64,000 bases of DNA, from NCBI RefSeq assembly GCF_040419245.1, contig NZ_JAZHOH010000001.1:620001-684000 (forward strand), read 5' to 3'. This document shows, piece after piece, positions 39,279 to 48,692 of the stretch; the stretch's first letter is position 1, and each line of letters opens with the position of its first letter. A program made the translations under genes and the position numbers. This DNA is from Ewingella sp. CoE-038-23. Lineage in GTDB: Bacteria > Pseudomonadota > Gammaproteobacteria > Enterobacterales > Enterobacteriaceae. The notes under the pieces were generated by a model. The model ran no database searches, was not told the DNA's origin, and saw only the letters and a program-made list of their open reading frames with translations.

Positions 39279-39734
39279 TTAACCTGCCATCTGCTTTTCG
39301 CGGATTTCAGCCAATGTCTTACAGTCAATGCACAAATCAGCGGTAGGACGTGCTTCGAGACGGCGGATACCGATCTCAACGCCACAGGAATCGCAATATC
39401 CGAAATCCTCGTCTTCCACTTTTTTCAGCGTTTTTTCAATTTTTTTGATCAGCTTACGTTCACGGTCGCGGTTACGTAGTTCAAGGCTGAATTCTTCTTC
39501 CTGAGCGGCACGGTCGACCGGATCTGGGAAGTTTGCAGCTTCGTCCTGCATGTGCGAAACGGTACGGTCAACTTCATCCCTGAGCTGATTGCGCCACGCT
39601 TCAAGGATCTTCTTGAAGTGGGTCAGCTGAGCGACGTTCATGTACTCTTCGCCTGGCTTCTCTTGGTATGGTTCTACCCCAGCGATGGCGAGAATGCTCA
39701 AGGACGATGTCTTACGGGTTTGCCCTTCTTGCAT
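39279..39734 (-). CDS. dksA: RNA polymerase-binding transcription factor DksA
   Basis: DksA enters the RNA polymerase secondary channel and, with ppGpp, shuts down rRNA and raises amino acid gene transcription. The 151-residue length equals E. coli. The coiled-coil tip is DPVDRA (Asp71, Asp74, Ala76), and the zinc finger uses Cys114, Cys117, Cys135 and Cys138 (CDSC and CIDC). The start [24 protein letters not shown] is conserved. The gene lies between sfsA and gluQ, in the E. coli order, with its own promoter presumably in the 286-bp gap upstream. Confidence 0.99.
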   Translation of the reverse strand: MQEGQTRKTSSLSILAIAGVEPYQEKPGEEYMNVAQLTHFKKILEAWRNQLRDEVDRTVSHMQDEAANFPDPVDRAAQEEEFSLELRNRDRERKLIKKIEKTLKKVEDEDFGYCDSCGVEIGIRRLEARPTADLCIDCKTLAEIREKQMAG

Positions 39735-40020
39735 GATGCTTCTCCTACATAAAACGCACTATACTCTTCATCCTTTAAGCTACTGCTGCGTTGTCCGCCT
39801 TGCTGTAATTCAACGATGTTGAGTATTTCGATCCCCAAAAGGGGGAAAAAATCAGGCCGCTATAAATACCAGAAGGCAACGAGGTAAGCAATTAATCATC
39901 GCAGGGTCTTGACAGACCTGTGAGGAAAAGCGTATTCGCGACTCCTTAATCCTTCAAAAATTGAACAATTTAGAGTCTCTGCCCCCATGTGGTCGCCGCC
40001 GATGGCTTTAATAACAGGGG

Positions 40021-40740
40021 TTATCCGACAAACTGGCGGGTAGCCAGAGGTAAACGTTCTGTGAGGCGGATACCCTCGGCAGAAAGTTTTGCACCGTAAC
40101 ACATCACTTCGACACCGTTTTTCTGTACCTGCGTCAACAATGCTGCATAACGCGGATCAATATGGTGTGCCGGAGAGACGCTTTCAATGCCTGAATGCAA
40201 TACAGCGAAAAATAAAACGGCTCGCTGTCCCTGTTCTGCCATCGCTTGAAGCTCGCGTAAATGCTTCTGACCTCGCAGGGTCACTGCGTCGGGGAAGAAG
40301 CCGCATCCTTGTTGCAACAAGGTGACAGATTTCACTTCAATATAGCAGTCAGAACCGTTATCCGCCTGTAACATAAAATCTATGCGACTGTTTTCGGCGC
40401 CGTATTTAACTTCGCTAGAGATCTTACTGTAAGCAGATAATTCTGGAATGCCGCCTAATTCCAGCGCTTCTCGCACTAGCTGGTTGGCCCGCAGCGTGTT
40501 GACGCAAATCCAGTGCCCCTGCTGCGTTTCGGTAAGCTCCCAGCTATGGGCGTACTTGCGTTTTGGGTTGTCGGAGGTGGAATACCAGACGGTATCGCCC
40601 GGCGTAGCGCAGCCGGTCATCGCGCCGGTATTGGCGCAATGCAGGGTTAATTCCTGACCTTCTGGGGTGACCACGTCCGCCAGAAAACGTTTGTAACGTT
40701 TGATCAGGGTTGCGGGTTGAAGTGGTGGCTCGAAGTGCAT
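40021..40740 (-). CDS. sfsA: SfsA family protein (sugar fermentation stimulation)
   Basis: SfsA was described in E. coli as increasing maltose use and binding DNA; its fold resembles nucleases and its true task is uncertain. The 239-residue protein shows [39 protein letters not shown], and the conserved [20 protein letters not shown] and [20 protein letters not shown] blocks. It lies 18 bp after thpR and is probably in the same transcript. Confidence 0.96.
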   Translation of the reverse strand: MHFEPPLQPATLIKRYKRFLADVVTPEGQELTLHCANTGAMTGCATPGDTVWYSTSDNPKRKYAHSWELTETQQGHWICVNTLRANQLVREALELGGIPELSAYSKISSEVKYGAENSRIDFMLQADNGSDCYIEVKSVTLLQQGCGFFPDAVTLRGQKHLRELQAMAEQGQRAVLFFAVLHSGIESVSPAHHIDPRYAALLTQVQKNGVEVMCYGAKLSAEGIRLTERLPLATRQFVG

Positions 40741-40758
40741 GACATTTCCTGATTGAAA

Positions 40759-41304
40759 TTAGTCGTTAGGCGCGGCGGGCGACAGCGGCCAGCTTTGCAA
40801 CAAGGAGTATCGGGTGCGGCCACTCTCATAAAGGGACTGGTACAGGCCAAACTCGGTGGCGTCCAGCGTCCAGTTGGGTGTTGCGGGAGGAATGGCGACC
40901 GGACGAGTGGCGGCGCGGAACAGCGAAATATGCGGATGAAACGGCAGCGTGCTCTGGTAACAGCCGTTGCGCGCCGCGTGGGAGCGCAGCACCTCGGCCA
41001 GTTGCAGCAGCGCGCGTGGCGCACGCCGAGTGCCGAGCCAGACCACGCCGGCTCCGGGCCAGTGGCCCGCGTCATCGATTTGCACGCTGAAGGCTTTGGC
41101 ATCGATTCGCCCGGCGACGCCGCGTAAAGCCGCCTCTTTTTGTTCGCTCACCTCGCCCAAAAAGGCCAGAGTGATATGCAAATTGGCCGCCGTCAGCGGG
41201 CGTCCTGTCTCGGCCGGGAAATTATCAGCACGCCATTTAATCACCTGTTTTTGTAATTTCGGTGGCAGTGATAAAGCAAAAAACAGACGGCGTTGAGCGG
41301 ACAT
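40759..41304 (-). CDS. thpR: RNA 2',3'-cyclic phosphodiesterase ThpR
   Basis: ThpR (LigT) belongs to the 2H phosphoesterases and opens 2',3'-cyclic phosphates; it can also join tRNA half-molecules through a 2',5' bond in vitro. The 181-residue protein has both HxTx-type motifs, HITLAFLGEVS near residue 47 and HPHISLFRAAT near residue 126, spaced as expected. It is divergent from hrpB with an 79-bp gap and precedes sfsA. Confidence 0.95.
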   Translation of the reverse strand: MSAQRRLFFALSLPPKLQKQVIKWRADNFPAETGRPLTAANLHITLAFLGEVSEQKEAALRGVAGRIDAKAFSVQIDDAGHWPGAGVVWLGTRRAPRALLQLAEVLRSHAARNGCYQSTLPFHPHISLFRAATRPVAIPPATPNWTLDATEFGLYQSLYESGRTRYSLLQSWPLSPAAPND

Positions 41305-41383
41305 TGCAGGTTCCCTTAAGGCAGAAGCAGGCCCAGATGCTACAATGCTGGCGCTTTAAATCAACTCATATGGGGCTTTTTCA

Positions 41384-43825
41384 TTGTCATCTTCTTTGCC
41401 GGTCAGTGCCGTACTTGACCCTTTATTAGCCGCGCTAAAAAGCGCACCGCAGGTACTGCTGCTGGCCCCGACGGGCGCGGGCAAATCGACCTGGCTGCCG
41501 CTACAGCTGCTGCAACAGGCTAACCTGCCCGGTAAAATCCTGCTGCTCGAGCCGCGTCGGCTGGCGGCCAAGAACGTGGCTTATCGTCTGGCCCAGCAGC
41601 TTGGCGAAACGCCCGGCCAGACCGTCGGCTATCGCATGCGCGCGGAAAGCAAAACCAGCGCCGCCACTCGTCTTGAAGTGGTCACCGAGGGGATCCTGAC
41701 CCGCATGGTGCAGGCCGACCCTGAGCTGAGCGGCGTCTCACTGGTTATCCTCGACGAATTCCACGAGCGCAGCCTGCAAGCCGATTTGGCGCTGGCGCTG
41801 CTGCTCGACCTGCAAAACGCCCTGCGCGATGACCTCAAGCTGCTGATTATGTCCGCCACCCTCGACAATCTGCGACTCACCCCGCTGCTGCCCGACGCGC
41901 CGGTGATTGTCTCTGAGGGGCGCAGCTTCCCGGTGGATCGCCACTATATTTCTCTCGCCAGCCACGAGCGCCTCGACGAAGGCATAGCGCGGGTGGTGAG
42001 TCGCCTGATGAGCGAAAACGGCGGCTCGATGCTGCTTTTCCTGCCCGGCGTGGCGGAAATCACTCGCGTGCAGAACCTGCTGGCAGGGAGAGTGTCTGAC
42101 GATATCGACCTCTGCCCGCTGTATGGCGCGCTGACGCTCGATCAGCAGCAAAAGGCGATTCAACCTGCGCCAGCGGGCCGCCGCAAAATCGTGCTCGCGA
42201 CCAATATTGCTGAAACCAGCCTGACTATCGAAGGTATTCGGCTGGTGGTGGACAGCGGGCTGGAACGCAGCGCGCAGTTTGACCCGCGCTCCGGCCTGAC
42301 CCGTCTGGTGACGCAGCGGATTAGCCAAGCTTCGATGACCCAGCGCGCGGGCCGCGCCGGGCGTCTGGAGCCGGGTCTGTGCTGGCACCTGTTCGCCAAA
42401 GAGCAGGCTGAACGCGCCAGTGCGCAGGGCGAGGCGGAAATTCTGCAAAGCGACCTGAGCAGTTTCTGGCTCGAACTTTTGCAGTGGGGCTGCCAGCAGC
42501 CGGAGCAACTGTCGTGGCTTGATGCGCCGCCCGCACCCGCGCTGGCGGCGGCCAAAACCTTGCTGCACTCTCTTGGCGCGACGGATAGGCAGGGAAAACT
42601 TACCTCGACGGGGCAGCGCATGGCCAAGCTCGGCTGCGAGCCGCGCCTTGCCGCGATGCTGATTGCCGCCGATGCTCAGGGCGCCGATGCCTTAGCGACG
42701 GCGGCGCTGCTGGCCGCCATGCTGGAAGAGCCTCCGCGCGGGGGCATGCCGGATATCGATTATTGGCTCAGTCGCCCGCAGGGCAATTGGCAGCGCCGCG
42801 CCGGTCAGCTAGCTCAGCGGGTTTCGGCCAAAAAAGGTCAGGTGGACGCGGCGCTGGCTCCGTGGCTATTGGCCGTCGCTTTCAGTGACCGCATAGCTCA
42901 GCGCCGGGGAGCCGATGGCCGCTATTTGTTAGCCAACGGCCTCGGGGCTTCTCTGCCGCAGGACGATGCGCTAACCCGCGCCGCGTGGCTGGTGGCGCCG
43001 CAGCTGTTGCAGGGCAATAACAGCCCGGACGCGCGAATTTTGCTGGCAGTGACGCTGGATGCCAGCCAGTTGGCCGAGCGTTTGCCGCAAATTGTCAAAG
43101 AGCAAACTGCGGTCGAGTGGGATGAAGAGAAAGGCACGCTACGCGCGTGGCGGCGCTGGCAGGTGGGGCGGCTGGTGTTGAAAGCTAACCCACAGGCCAA
43201 GCCGGATGACGCCGATTTACAACAGGCGCTGATTGACTGGGTTCGGCAGCAGGGTTTGGCGTCGCTTAACTGGTCGGTAGCCGCCGAACAGCTGCGCCTG
43301 CGCCTGACTTGCGCCGCCAAATGGATGCCCGAAGCTGACTGGCCCGCGATGGATGACCAAAGCCTGCTTGACGGCCTCGAGCAGTGGCTCTCGCCGTCGC
43401 TTAACGGCGTGCGCTCGCTCAAAATGCTGCAACATGTGGATTTGCATGACGCGCTGCTGCGGCTGCTAGATTGGCATCAGCGCCAGCGATTAGATAAGGC
43501 GCTGCCGACCCATTACACCGTTCCTACTGGCAGCCGTTTGCCAATCCGCTATTATGCTGACCAGCCGCCGATTTTGTCGGTGCGGATGCAGGAAATATTT
43601 GGCGAGGAGCGCAGCCCGATGCTGGCCGAAGGCCGCGTCGCCGTGGTGCTGGAGCTGCTTTCGCCCGCCCAGCGCCCGTTGCAGATCACCGCCGATTTGG
43701 CGGCATTCTGGCAAGGGACGTATCGCGAAGTACAAAAAGAGATGAAAGGTCGCTACCCTAAGCACCCCTGGCCGGATAATCCGGCTGTGGAAATGCCCAC
43801 GCGTCGCACCAAAAAATATCAATGA
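41384..43825 (+). CDS. hrpB: ATP-dependent RNA helicase HrpB (TTG start)
   Basis: HrpB is a DEAH-type RNA helicase of unclear cellular role. The 813-residue protein has motif I APTGAGKSTW, motif II LDEFHERSLQ, motif III MSATLD, and later ATNIAETSLTIEGI and QRAGRAGRLEPG (motifs V and VI). The C-terminal HrpB-specific domain ends RYPKHPWPDNPAVEMPTRRTKK. The start is TTG at 41384, giving MSSSLPVSAVLDPLL as in E. coli; no in-frame ATG lies nearby, and GGGG stands about 10 bases upstream. It is divergent from thpR and followed by mrcB. Confidence 0.96.
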   Translation: MSSSLPVSAVLDPLLAALKSAPQVLLLAPTGAGKSTWLPLQLLQQANLPGKILLLEPRRLAAKNVAYRLAQQLGETPGQTVGYRMRAESKTSAATRLEVVTEGILTRMVQADPELSGVSLVILDEFHERSLQADLALALLLDLQNALRDDLKLLIMSATLDNLRLTPLLPDAPVIVSEGRSFPVDRHYISLASHERLDEGIARVVSRLMSENGGSMLLFLPGVAEITRVQNLLAGRVSDDIDLCPLYGALTLDQQQKAIQPAPAGRRKIVLATNIAETSLTIEGIRLVVDSGLERSAQFDPRSGLTRLVTQRISQASMTQRAGRAGRLEPGLCWHLFAKEQAERASAQGEAEILQSDLSSFWLELLQWGCQQPEQLSWLDAPPAPALAAAKTLLHSLGATDRQGKLTSTGQRMAKLGCEPRLAAMLIAADAQGADALATAALLAAMLEEPPRGGMPDIDYWLSRPQGNWQRRAGQLAQRVSAKKGQVDAALAPWLLAVAFSDRIAQRRGADGRYLLANGLGASLPQDDALTRAAWLVAPQLLQGNNSPDARILLAVTLDASQLAERLPQIVKEQTAVEWDEEKGTLRAWRRWQVGRLVLKANPQAKPDDADLQQALIDWVRQQGLASLNWSVAAEQLRLRLTCAAKWMPEADWPAMDDQSLLDGLEQWLSPSLNGVRSLKMLQHVDLHDALLRLLDWHQRQRLDKALPTHYTVPTGSRLPIRYYADQPPILSVRMQEIFGEERSPMLAEGRVAVVLELLSPAQRPLQITADLAAFWQGTYREVQKEMKGRYPKHPWPDNPAVEMPTRRTKKYQ

Positions 43826-43954
43826 CCAGAAAACCCAAGCCGATAGACGCGAAATTGTCTGATTTTTTTCAGAGATTTCTTCTGGTCATAGCCACAACCG
43901 AGGCAGAGAGTAGGCCGCAATTTATGAACACAGCAGTTTTTATGGAGAGTTGTC

Positions 43955-46540
43955 ATGTCTGGCGATGATCGCGAGCCGATTGGCCGTAAAGGCAAACCCG
44001 CAGGACGTAAGCCTTCGCGCTCGCGTCCGGTACGTCGCCGTAGGGATGACGATTATGAAGAATTCGATGATGACTATGAAGAAGACCGCGAAACGGATGA
44101 CGACTATGACGATGAAGAAGAGACCCGTCGGGAGTCGCGTATGACCCGCAAAGCCGCGCCACGCAAAGCGGCGAAATCCGGCAAAGGCGGCAAGCCGCGC
44201 AGCAGAAAACGCTGGTGGTTCTGGCTGCTGCTTAAGCTGTTCATCATCTTCGCCATTCTGATGGGGATTTACGGTTTCTATCTCAATACTGAGATCCGTG
44301 GCCGTATTGATGGCAAAGTCTGGCAGCTGCCAGCGGCGGTGTATGGTCGTCAGGTCAACCTTGAGCCGGACATGCCGTACAGCAAAAAAGAGATGATTAA
44401 CCTGCTGGAAGGCACGCAATACCGCCAAGTAACGCGTATTACCCGTCCGGGCGAGTTTACCGTGGCTGCCAACAGCATCGACTTGCTGCGCCGCCCGTTT
44501 GATTTCCCAGATGGTAAAGAGGGCCAGATCAACGCGCGCCTGATGTTCGAAGATAACCATCTTTCGGAGATTAAGAACCTCGACAACAACCGCGATTTCG
44601 GGCTGTTCCGCCTCGATCCGCGTTTGATCACCATGCTGCAATCTCCGAACGGCGAACAGCGCCTGTTCGTGCCGCGCTCTGGTTTCCCGGACCTGCTGGT
44701 GGACACGCTGCTGGCAACCGAGGACCGTCACTTCTATGAGCACGATGGCATTAACTTCTGGGCGATTGGCCGCGCGGTGGTGGCGAACTTAACCGCCGGA
44801 CACGCGGTGCAGGGCGGCAGTACGCTGACCCAACAGCTGGTGAAAAACCTGTTCCTGACCAACGAACGCTCGCTGAGCCGTAAAGCGCGCGAAGCCTATA
44901 TGGCGATTCTGGTCGACGCCAACTACAGCAAAGATCGCATCCTCGAGCTGTACCTGAACGAAGTCTATCTCGGCCAGAGTGGCTCAGATCAGATTCGCGG
45001 CTTCCCGCTGGCGAGCCTCTACTACTTTGGCCGTCCGGTGGATGAGCTGAGTCTGGATCAGCAGGCGCTGTTAGTCGGCATGGTGAAAGGCGCCTCGCTG
45101 TACAACCCGTGGCGTAACCCGAAACTGGCCCTTGAACGCCGCAACTTAGTGCTGCGTTTGCTGGTTAATCAAAAAGTTATCGACCAAGAATTGTATGACA
45201 TGCTCAGCGCGCGCCCTCTGGGCGTCCAGCCGAAGGGCGGGGTGATTTCTCCTCAGCCAGCCTTTATGCAGATGGTGCGTCAGGAGCTGCAGGCCAAGCT
45301 TGGCGATAAAGTACAGGATATGTCAGGGGTGAAAATCTTCACCACCCTCGACCCGATTTCTCAGGATTCCGCCGAGAAAGCCGTGGAAGAAGGCATTCCT
45401 TTACTGCGTAAGAAGAGCGGGTTGAACGACATTGAAACCGCGATGGTGATTGTTGACCGCTATACCGGCGAAGTGCGTGCCATGGTCGGCGGCGCCGAAA
45501 CCCAGTTTGCGGGCTTCAACCGTGCCATGCAGGCGCGTCGTCAGGTCGGCTCTCTGGCCAAGCCTGCGACCTACCTGACTGCCCTGTCGCAGCCGGATAA
45601 ATACCGCCTGAACACCGTGCTGGCTGACCAGCCGCTGACCCTGAAACTGGCCAATGGCCAGACCTGGTCGCCGAAGAACGATGATCACCAGTTCCGTGGA
45701 CAGGTGCTGCTGGTGGACGCGCTGGCGCGCTCGATGAACGTGCCAACGGTTAACCTCGGTATGGCTGTCGGTCTGGATAACATTACCAAGCAGCTGATTA
45801 ACCTGGGTATTCCAAAAGAGTCGCTGAACCAGCTGCCGTCAATGCTGTTGGGGGCTATTGCCCTGACGCCGATGGAAGTTGCGCAGGAGTACCAGACCAT
45901 TGCCAGCGGCGGCAACAAAGCGCCACTGTCCGCCGTGCGTTCGGTAATTGCGGAAGACGGTACCGTGCTCTACCAGAGCTTCCCACAGGCGGTTCGGGTT
46001 ATTCCGGCTCAGGCTTCTTATCTGACCATGTACGCGATGCAGCAGGTGGTTTCCGAGGGGACTTCACGCGCCTTGGCGAACAAGTTCCCGAACCTGCATC
46101 TGGCGGCGAAAACCGGTACCTCCAACGAACTGCGTGACAGCTGGTTCGCGGGTATCGACGGCAATCAGGTGGCGATCACCTGGGTTGGCCGCGATAACAA
46201 CGGCCCGTCTAAGCTGTGGGGTTCTACCGGCGCGCTGGTGCTCTATAGCCGCTATCTGGATAACGAAACGCCGCAGCCGCTGACCTTGCAGGTGCCGGAA
46301 GGCATCACCACCATGAATATCGACGGCAGTGGAAACTTTGTCTGTAACAGCGGTGGCCTGACGGGCGGCGTAGCGCGCAGTATCCCGGTTTGGACCGATT
46401 CCCCTGACCAACTCTGTCAGGCGTCGCAAGCCGCGATTCAGCAGCAGCAACAACAGCAGCAGCAACAGCAGCATTCTCAACAAGAAGATGGCAAAGGCGT
46501 TGCGGGCTGGATTAAGGATATGTTCGGCTCAAGTCCGTAG
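43955..46540 (+). CDS. mrcB: Penicillin-binding protein 1B (bifunctional transglycosylase/transpeptidase)
   Basis: PBP1b polymerises and cross-links peptidoglycan at the outer face of the inner membrane, helped by LpoB. The 861-residue protein has a highly charged cytoplasmic tail (residues 1-86, with runs of Asp/Glu then Lys/Arg), one membrane helix (about 87-109) and a UB2H domain. The glycosyltransferase domain shows [11 protein letters not shown] and [14 protein letters not shown]. The transpeptidase domain shows SLAKPATY (catalytic Ser), SMNVP and KTGTSNE. Near the C-terminus, 11 consecutive Gln (46439-46471) precede the conserved [13 protein letters not shown] end. A strong terminator follows. 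Confidence 0.98.
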   Translation: MSGDDREPIGRKGKPAGRKPSRSRPVRRRRDDDYEEFDDDYEEDRETDDDYDDEEETRRESRMTRKAAPRKAAKSGKGGKPRSRKRWWFWLLLKLFIIFAILMGIYGFYLNTEIRGRIDGKVWQLPAAVYGRQVNLEPDMPYSKKEMINLLEGTQYRQVTRITRPGEFTVAANSIDLLRRPFDFPDGKEGQINARLMFEDNHLSEIKNLDNNRDFGLFRLDPRLITMLQSPNGEQRLFVPRSGFPDLLVDTLLATEDRHFYEHDGINFWAIGRAVVANLTAGHAVQGGSTLTQQLVKNLFLTNERSLSRKAREAYMAILVDANYSKDRILELYLNEVYLGQSGSDQIRGFPLASLYYFGRPVDELSLDQQALLVGMVKGASLYNPWRNPKLALERRNLVLRLLVNQKVIDQELYDMLSARPLGVQPKGGVISPQPAFMQMVRQELQAKLGDKVQDMSGVKIFTTLDPISQDSAEKAVEEGIPLLRKKSGLNDIETAMVIVDRYTGEVRAMVGGAETQFAGFNRAMQARRQVGSLAKPATYLTALSQPDKYRLNTVLADQPLTLKLANGQTWSPKNDDHQFRGQVLLVDALARSMNVPTVNLGMAVGLDNITKQLINLGIPKESLNQLPSMLLGAIALTPMEVAQEYQTIASGGNKAPLSAVRSVIAEDGTVLYQSFPQAVRVIPAQASYLTMYAMQQVVSEGTSRALANKFPNLHLAAKTGTSNELRDSWFAGIDGNQVAITWVGRDNNGPSKLWGSTGALVLYSRYLDNETPQPLTLQVPEGITTMNIDGSGNFVCNSGGLTGGVARSIPVWTDSPDQLCQASQAAIQQQQQQQQQQQHSQQEDGKGVAGWIKDMFGSSP
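46439..46471 (+). repeat. CAG/CAA triplet run coding for 11 Gln in mrcB
   Basis: Eleven consecutive CAG/CAA codons lie in the C-terminal tail of PBP1b. E. coli has shorter, interrupted Gln runs here. Triplet runs can vary in length by slippage, and any change would stay in frame. Confidence 0.9.
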
Positions 46541-46557
46541 GATCAGATGCTGAAATG

Positions 46558-46591
46558 AAAAAGGGCGCGACTCAGTTCGCGCCCTTTTTTT
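46558..46591 (+). terminator. Terminator after mrcB
   Basis: AAAAAGGGCGCGA, a 6-nt loop and TCGCGCCCTTTTTTT form a strong stem with a T run. With the A run on the other side it can also serve the convergent peptide transporter gene. Confidence 0.92.
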
Positions 46592-46603
46592 ATTAGGAGG
46601 GGA

Positions 46604-48142
46604 TTAGCTGTTTTCAGCCGGTTTCTGCTGGTTTTCCATCATGCGACGGATTGGGACAATCAGCAGGATCAGCACCGCGGCACAAATCAGCAGCGCGATG
46701 GAGCAGCGCGCGAACAGGTTAGGGAGCATTTCCAGTTGGTCAGCTTTCACGTGACCACCAATCAGGCCCGCTGCCAGATTACCCAGCGCGCTGGCGCAGA
46801 ACCACAGGCCCATCATCTGGCCGCGCATTCTTTCCGGCGCCAGCAGGGTCATGGTCGCCAACCCGATTGGGCTAAGGCACAGCTCACCCAGCGTCAGCAT
46901 CAGAATACTGCCCACCAGCCACATCGGGGAGACACCCGCACCGCCGTTGCTCAGCACGTTTTGCGCCGCCAGCATCATCAGGCCAAAGCCCGCCGCAGCA
47001 AACAGGATGCCGATAACAAACTTAGTGATGCTGCTCAGTTGGATTTTTTTACGCGCCAGCGCAGGCCACGCCCAGCTGAAAATCGGTGCCAGTAGGATAA
47101 TGAACAGGGCATTGATCGACTGGAACCACACCGCAGGGATCTCGAAATCACCAATCATTCGCTGGGTATAGTCATTGGCGAACAGGTTGAACGAGGTCGG
47201 TTTCTGCTCGAAGGCGGACCAGAAGAAGGCTGCTGATACTAACAGAATGAAGCAGACCAACAGGCGGGCGCGCTCTTTGCGGCTCAAACCGGCGAACACG
47301 AATAGATAGATGAAATACAGCGTGACCGAGGCGGCAATCACGTAAACCAGCATGCTGGCTACGGCCAACGGGTTAATAACGATAATGCCCTGAGCGATAA
47401 GCGTAACAATCACTGCCACGCCGACGGCCAATGCCAGCAACCAAGTGCCAACGCCATTCTTCTTAGCAACCGGTGTGTTCCAGGTGGAGTCCAGACCCAC
47501 TTCTTTGTCATAGCGCTTCATCGAAGGCACGGCAAACAGGCGGAAAATAACCAGCGCCACCAACATTCCGATACCACCGATGCCGAAGCCCCAGTGCCAA
47601 CCGTGGTCGCGAACCAGCCAGCCGGAGATCAGCGGGGCGATAAACGAACCCATGTTGATGCCCATATAGAACAGCGAAAAACCGCCGTCGCGGCGGGTAT
47701 CACCCTTCTTATATAGAGTGCCGACCATCACCGAGATACAGGTTTTGAACAGGCCCGACCCCAGCACGATAAACATTAAACCGATGAAAAACAGGTTGTC
47801 GCCCATTACCGCCGACAGGGCGATGGAGAGGTGGCCCAAGGCAATTAGAATCGAGCCATACCACACGGCTTTTTGCTGCCCCAGCCAGTTATCGGCCAAC
47901 CAACCGCCCGGCAAAGCGGCCAAATACATGCTGCCCGCGAAGATACCGACAATCGCCGAGGCATTCTCACGCGCTAGCCCCATGCCGCCGTCGAACACCG
48001 CGGCAGACATAAACAGAATTAATAATGGGCGGATGCCGTAGAACGAGAATCGCTCCCACATCTCAGTGAAGAACAGGGATCGAAGTGGGTAAGGATGGCC
48101 GAGGAACGTCCGGCTTTCTTGTTTGTTAACAGAGGATTGCAT
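46604..48142 (-). CDS. POT-family proton-coupled oligopeptide transporter
   Basis: This is a major-facilitator-type transporter of the POT/PTR family that imports di- and tripeptides with protons. The 512-residue protein has the POT signature FFTEMWERFSFYGIRPLLILF (ExxERFxxY, here given around residue 28), a second signature near FSLFYMGINMGSFIAPLISG, and the late LGELCLSPIGLATMTLLAPE. About 14 helices are expected. It differs enough from E. coli DtpA-D that I give no gene symbol. E. coli has nothing between mrcB and fhuA, so this is an inserted gene. The upstream region is the 550-bp gap shared with fhuA. Confidence 0.88.
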   Translation of the reverse strand: MQSSVNKQESRTFLGHPYPLRSLFFTEMWERFSFYGIRPLLILFMSAAVFDGGMGLARENASAIVGIFAGSMYLAALPGGWLADNWLGQQKAVWYGSILIALGHLSIALSAVMGDNLFFIGLMFIVLGSGLFKTCISVMVGTLYKKGDTRRDGGFSLFYMGINMGSFIAPLISGWLVRDHGWHWGFGIGGIGMLVALVIFRLFAVPSMKRYDKEVGLDSTWNTPVAKKNGVGTWLLALAVGVAVIVTLIAQGIIVINPLAVASMLVYVIAASVTLYFIYLFVFAGLSRKERARLLVCFILLVSAAFFWSAFEQKPTSFNLFANDYTQRMIGDFEIPAVWFQSINALFIILLAPIFSWAWPALARKKIQLSSITKFVIGILFAAAGFGLMMLAAQNVLSNGGAGVSPMWLVGSILMLTLGELCLSPIGLATMTLLAPERMRGQMMGLWFCASALGNLAAGLIGGHVKADQLEMLPNLFARCSIALLICAAVLILLIVPIRRMMENQQKPAENS

Positions 48143-48692
48143 AATGTATTGCCTATTTGGTTTGCTGTATTAAATGCAGCTTTTATTGTCGATGTATGTG
48201 TATCTATAGCCTCGGCAATTTCCCTATTAGCCTTAATTATCCCGGTGCGGATTTAACTCCTTTGAGCCTGCTAAAACGCAGTATCGCGCGGGGGAAGGGC
48301 CGTACTGTATTTTGTTTTCACAGGATGCTCAACGTTGTTTTATTGCTCTCTTTAGTCCTTTTAACCATTTCCATGCTGTGAAACCGCGATTTTAAACGCT
48401 TTTTCACCCCCGCGACGATGCATTCAGCGCTTTGAAATTGGGGCATACATTCAGCAGCTAATTTTTACCCTTGGGTAACATTAAAAATATTTATTCTTCA
48501 TCGGCTTCACATGCCATTTCGAACATTTACCCATCGTATTTACCCCTGTATTACATAGGGCTATTTTCTATTCGTTCACACTTTGTCCGGTCTTAATGCG
48601 CTTGCAGAAGGACATCGGTTGCGCATATCATCCGACGTTCATAATAATAATTATCGTTTACATTCCCATTCAACATCTCCAGAGAACAGCAA
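48143..48692. promoter_or_regulatory. Divergent peptide transporter/fhuA intergenic region
   Basis: The 550-bp gap is AT-rich and holds no gene that I can support; a 74-codon frame at 48157-48381 has no ribosome site and no family features. It contains the Fur-type box next to fhuA, and two CATTCAGC direct repeats near 48420 and 48450 of unknown meaning. Its length suggests extended regulation of one of the flanking genes. Confidence 0.5.
48640..48661 (+). promoter_or_regulatory. Fur-type iron box upstream of fhuA
   Basis: The run CATAATAATAATTATCGTTT contains two overlapping registers that each match 13 of 19 positions of the Fur consensus (GATAATGATAATCATTATC). It lies 32 bases before the fhuA ATG, a fitting place for iron-dependent repression of fhuACDB. 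Confidence 0.7.

Noticed and set aside
39831..39852. CCCC-AAAA-GGGG hairpin between dksA and sfsA as a terminator
   Set aside because: The A run lies on the wrong side for both strands, so it does not fit an intrinsic terminator of sfsA or any plus-strand gene.
48157..48381. 74-codon open frame upstream of fhuA
   Set aside because: It has a non-ATG start, no ribosome site and unusual Cys-rich content; it is probably chance in an AT-rich control region.
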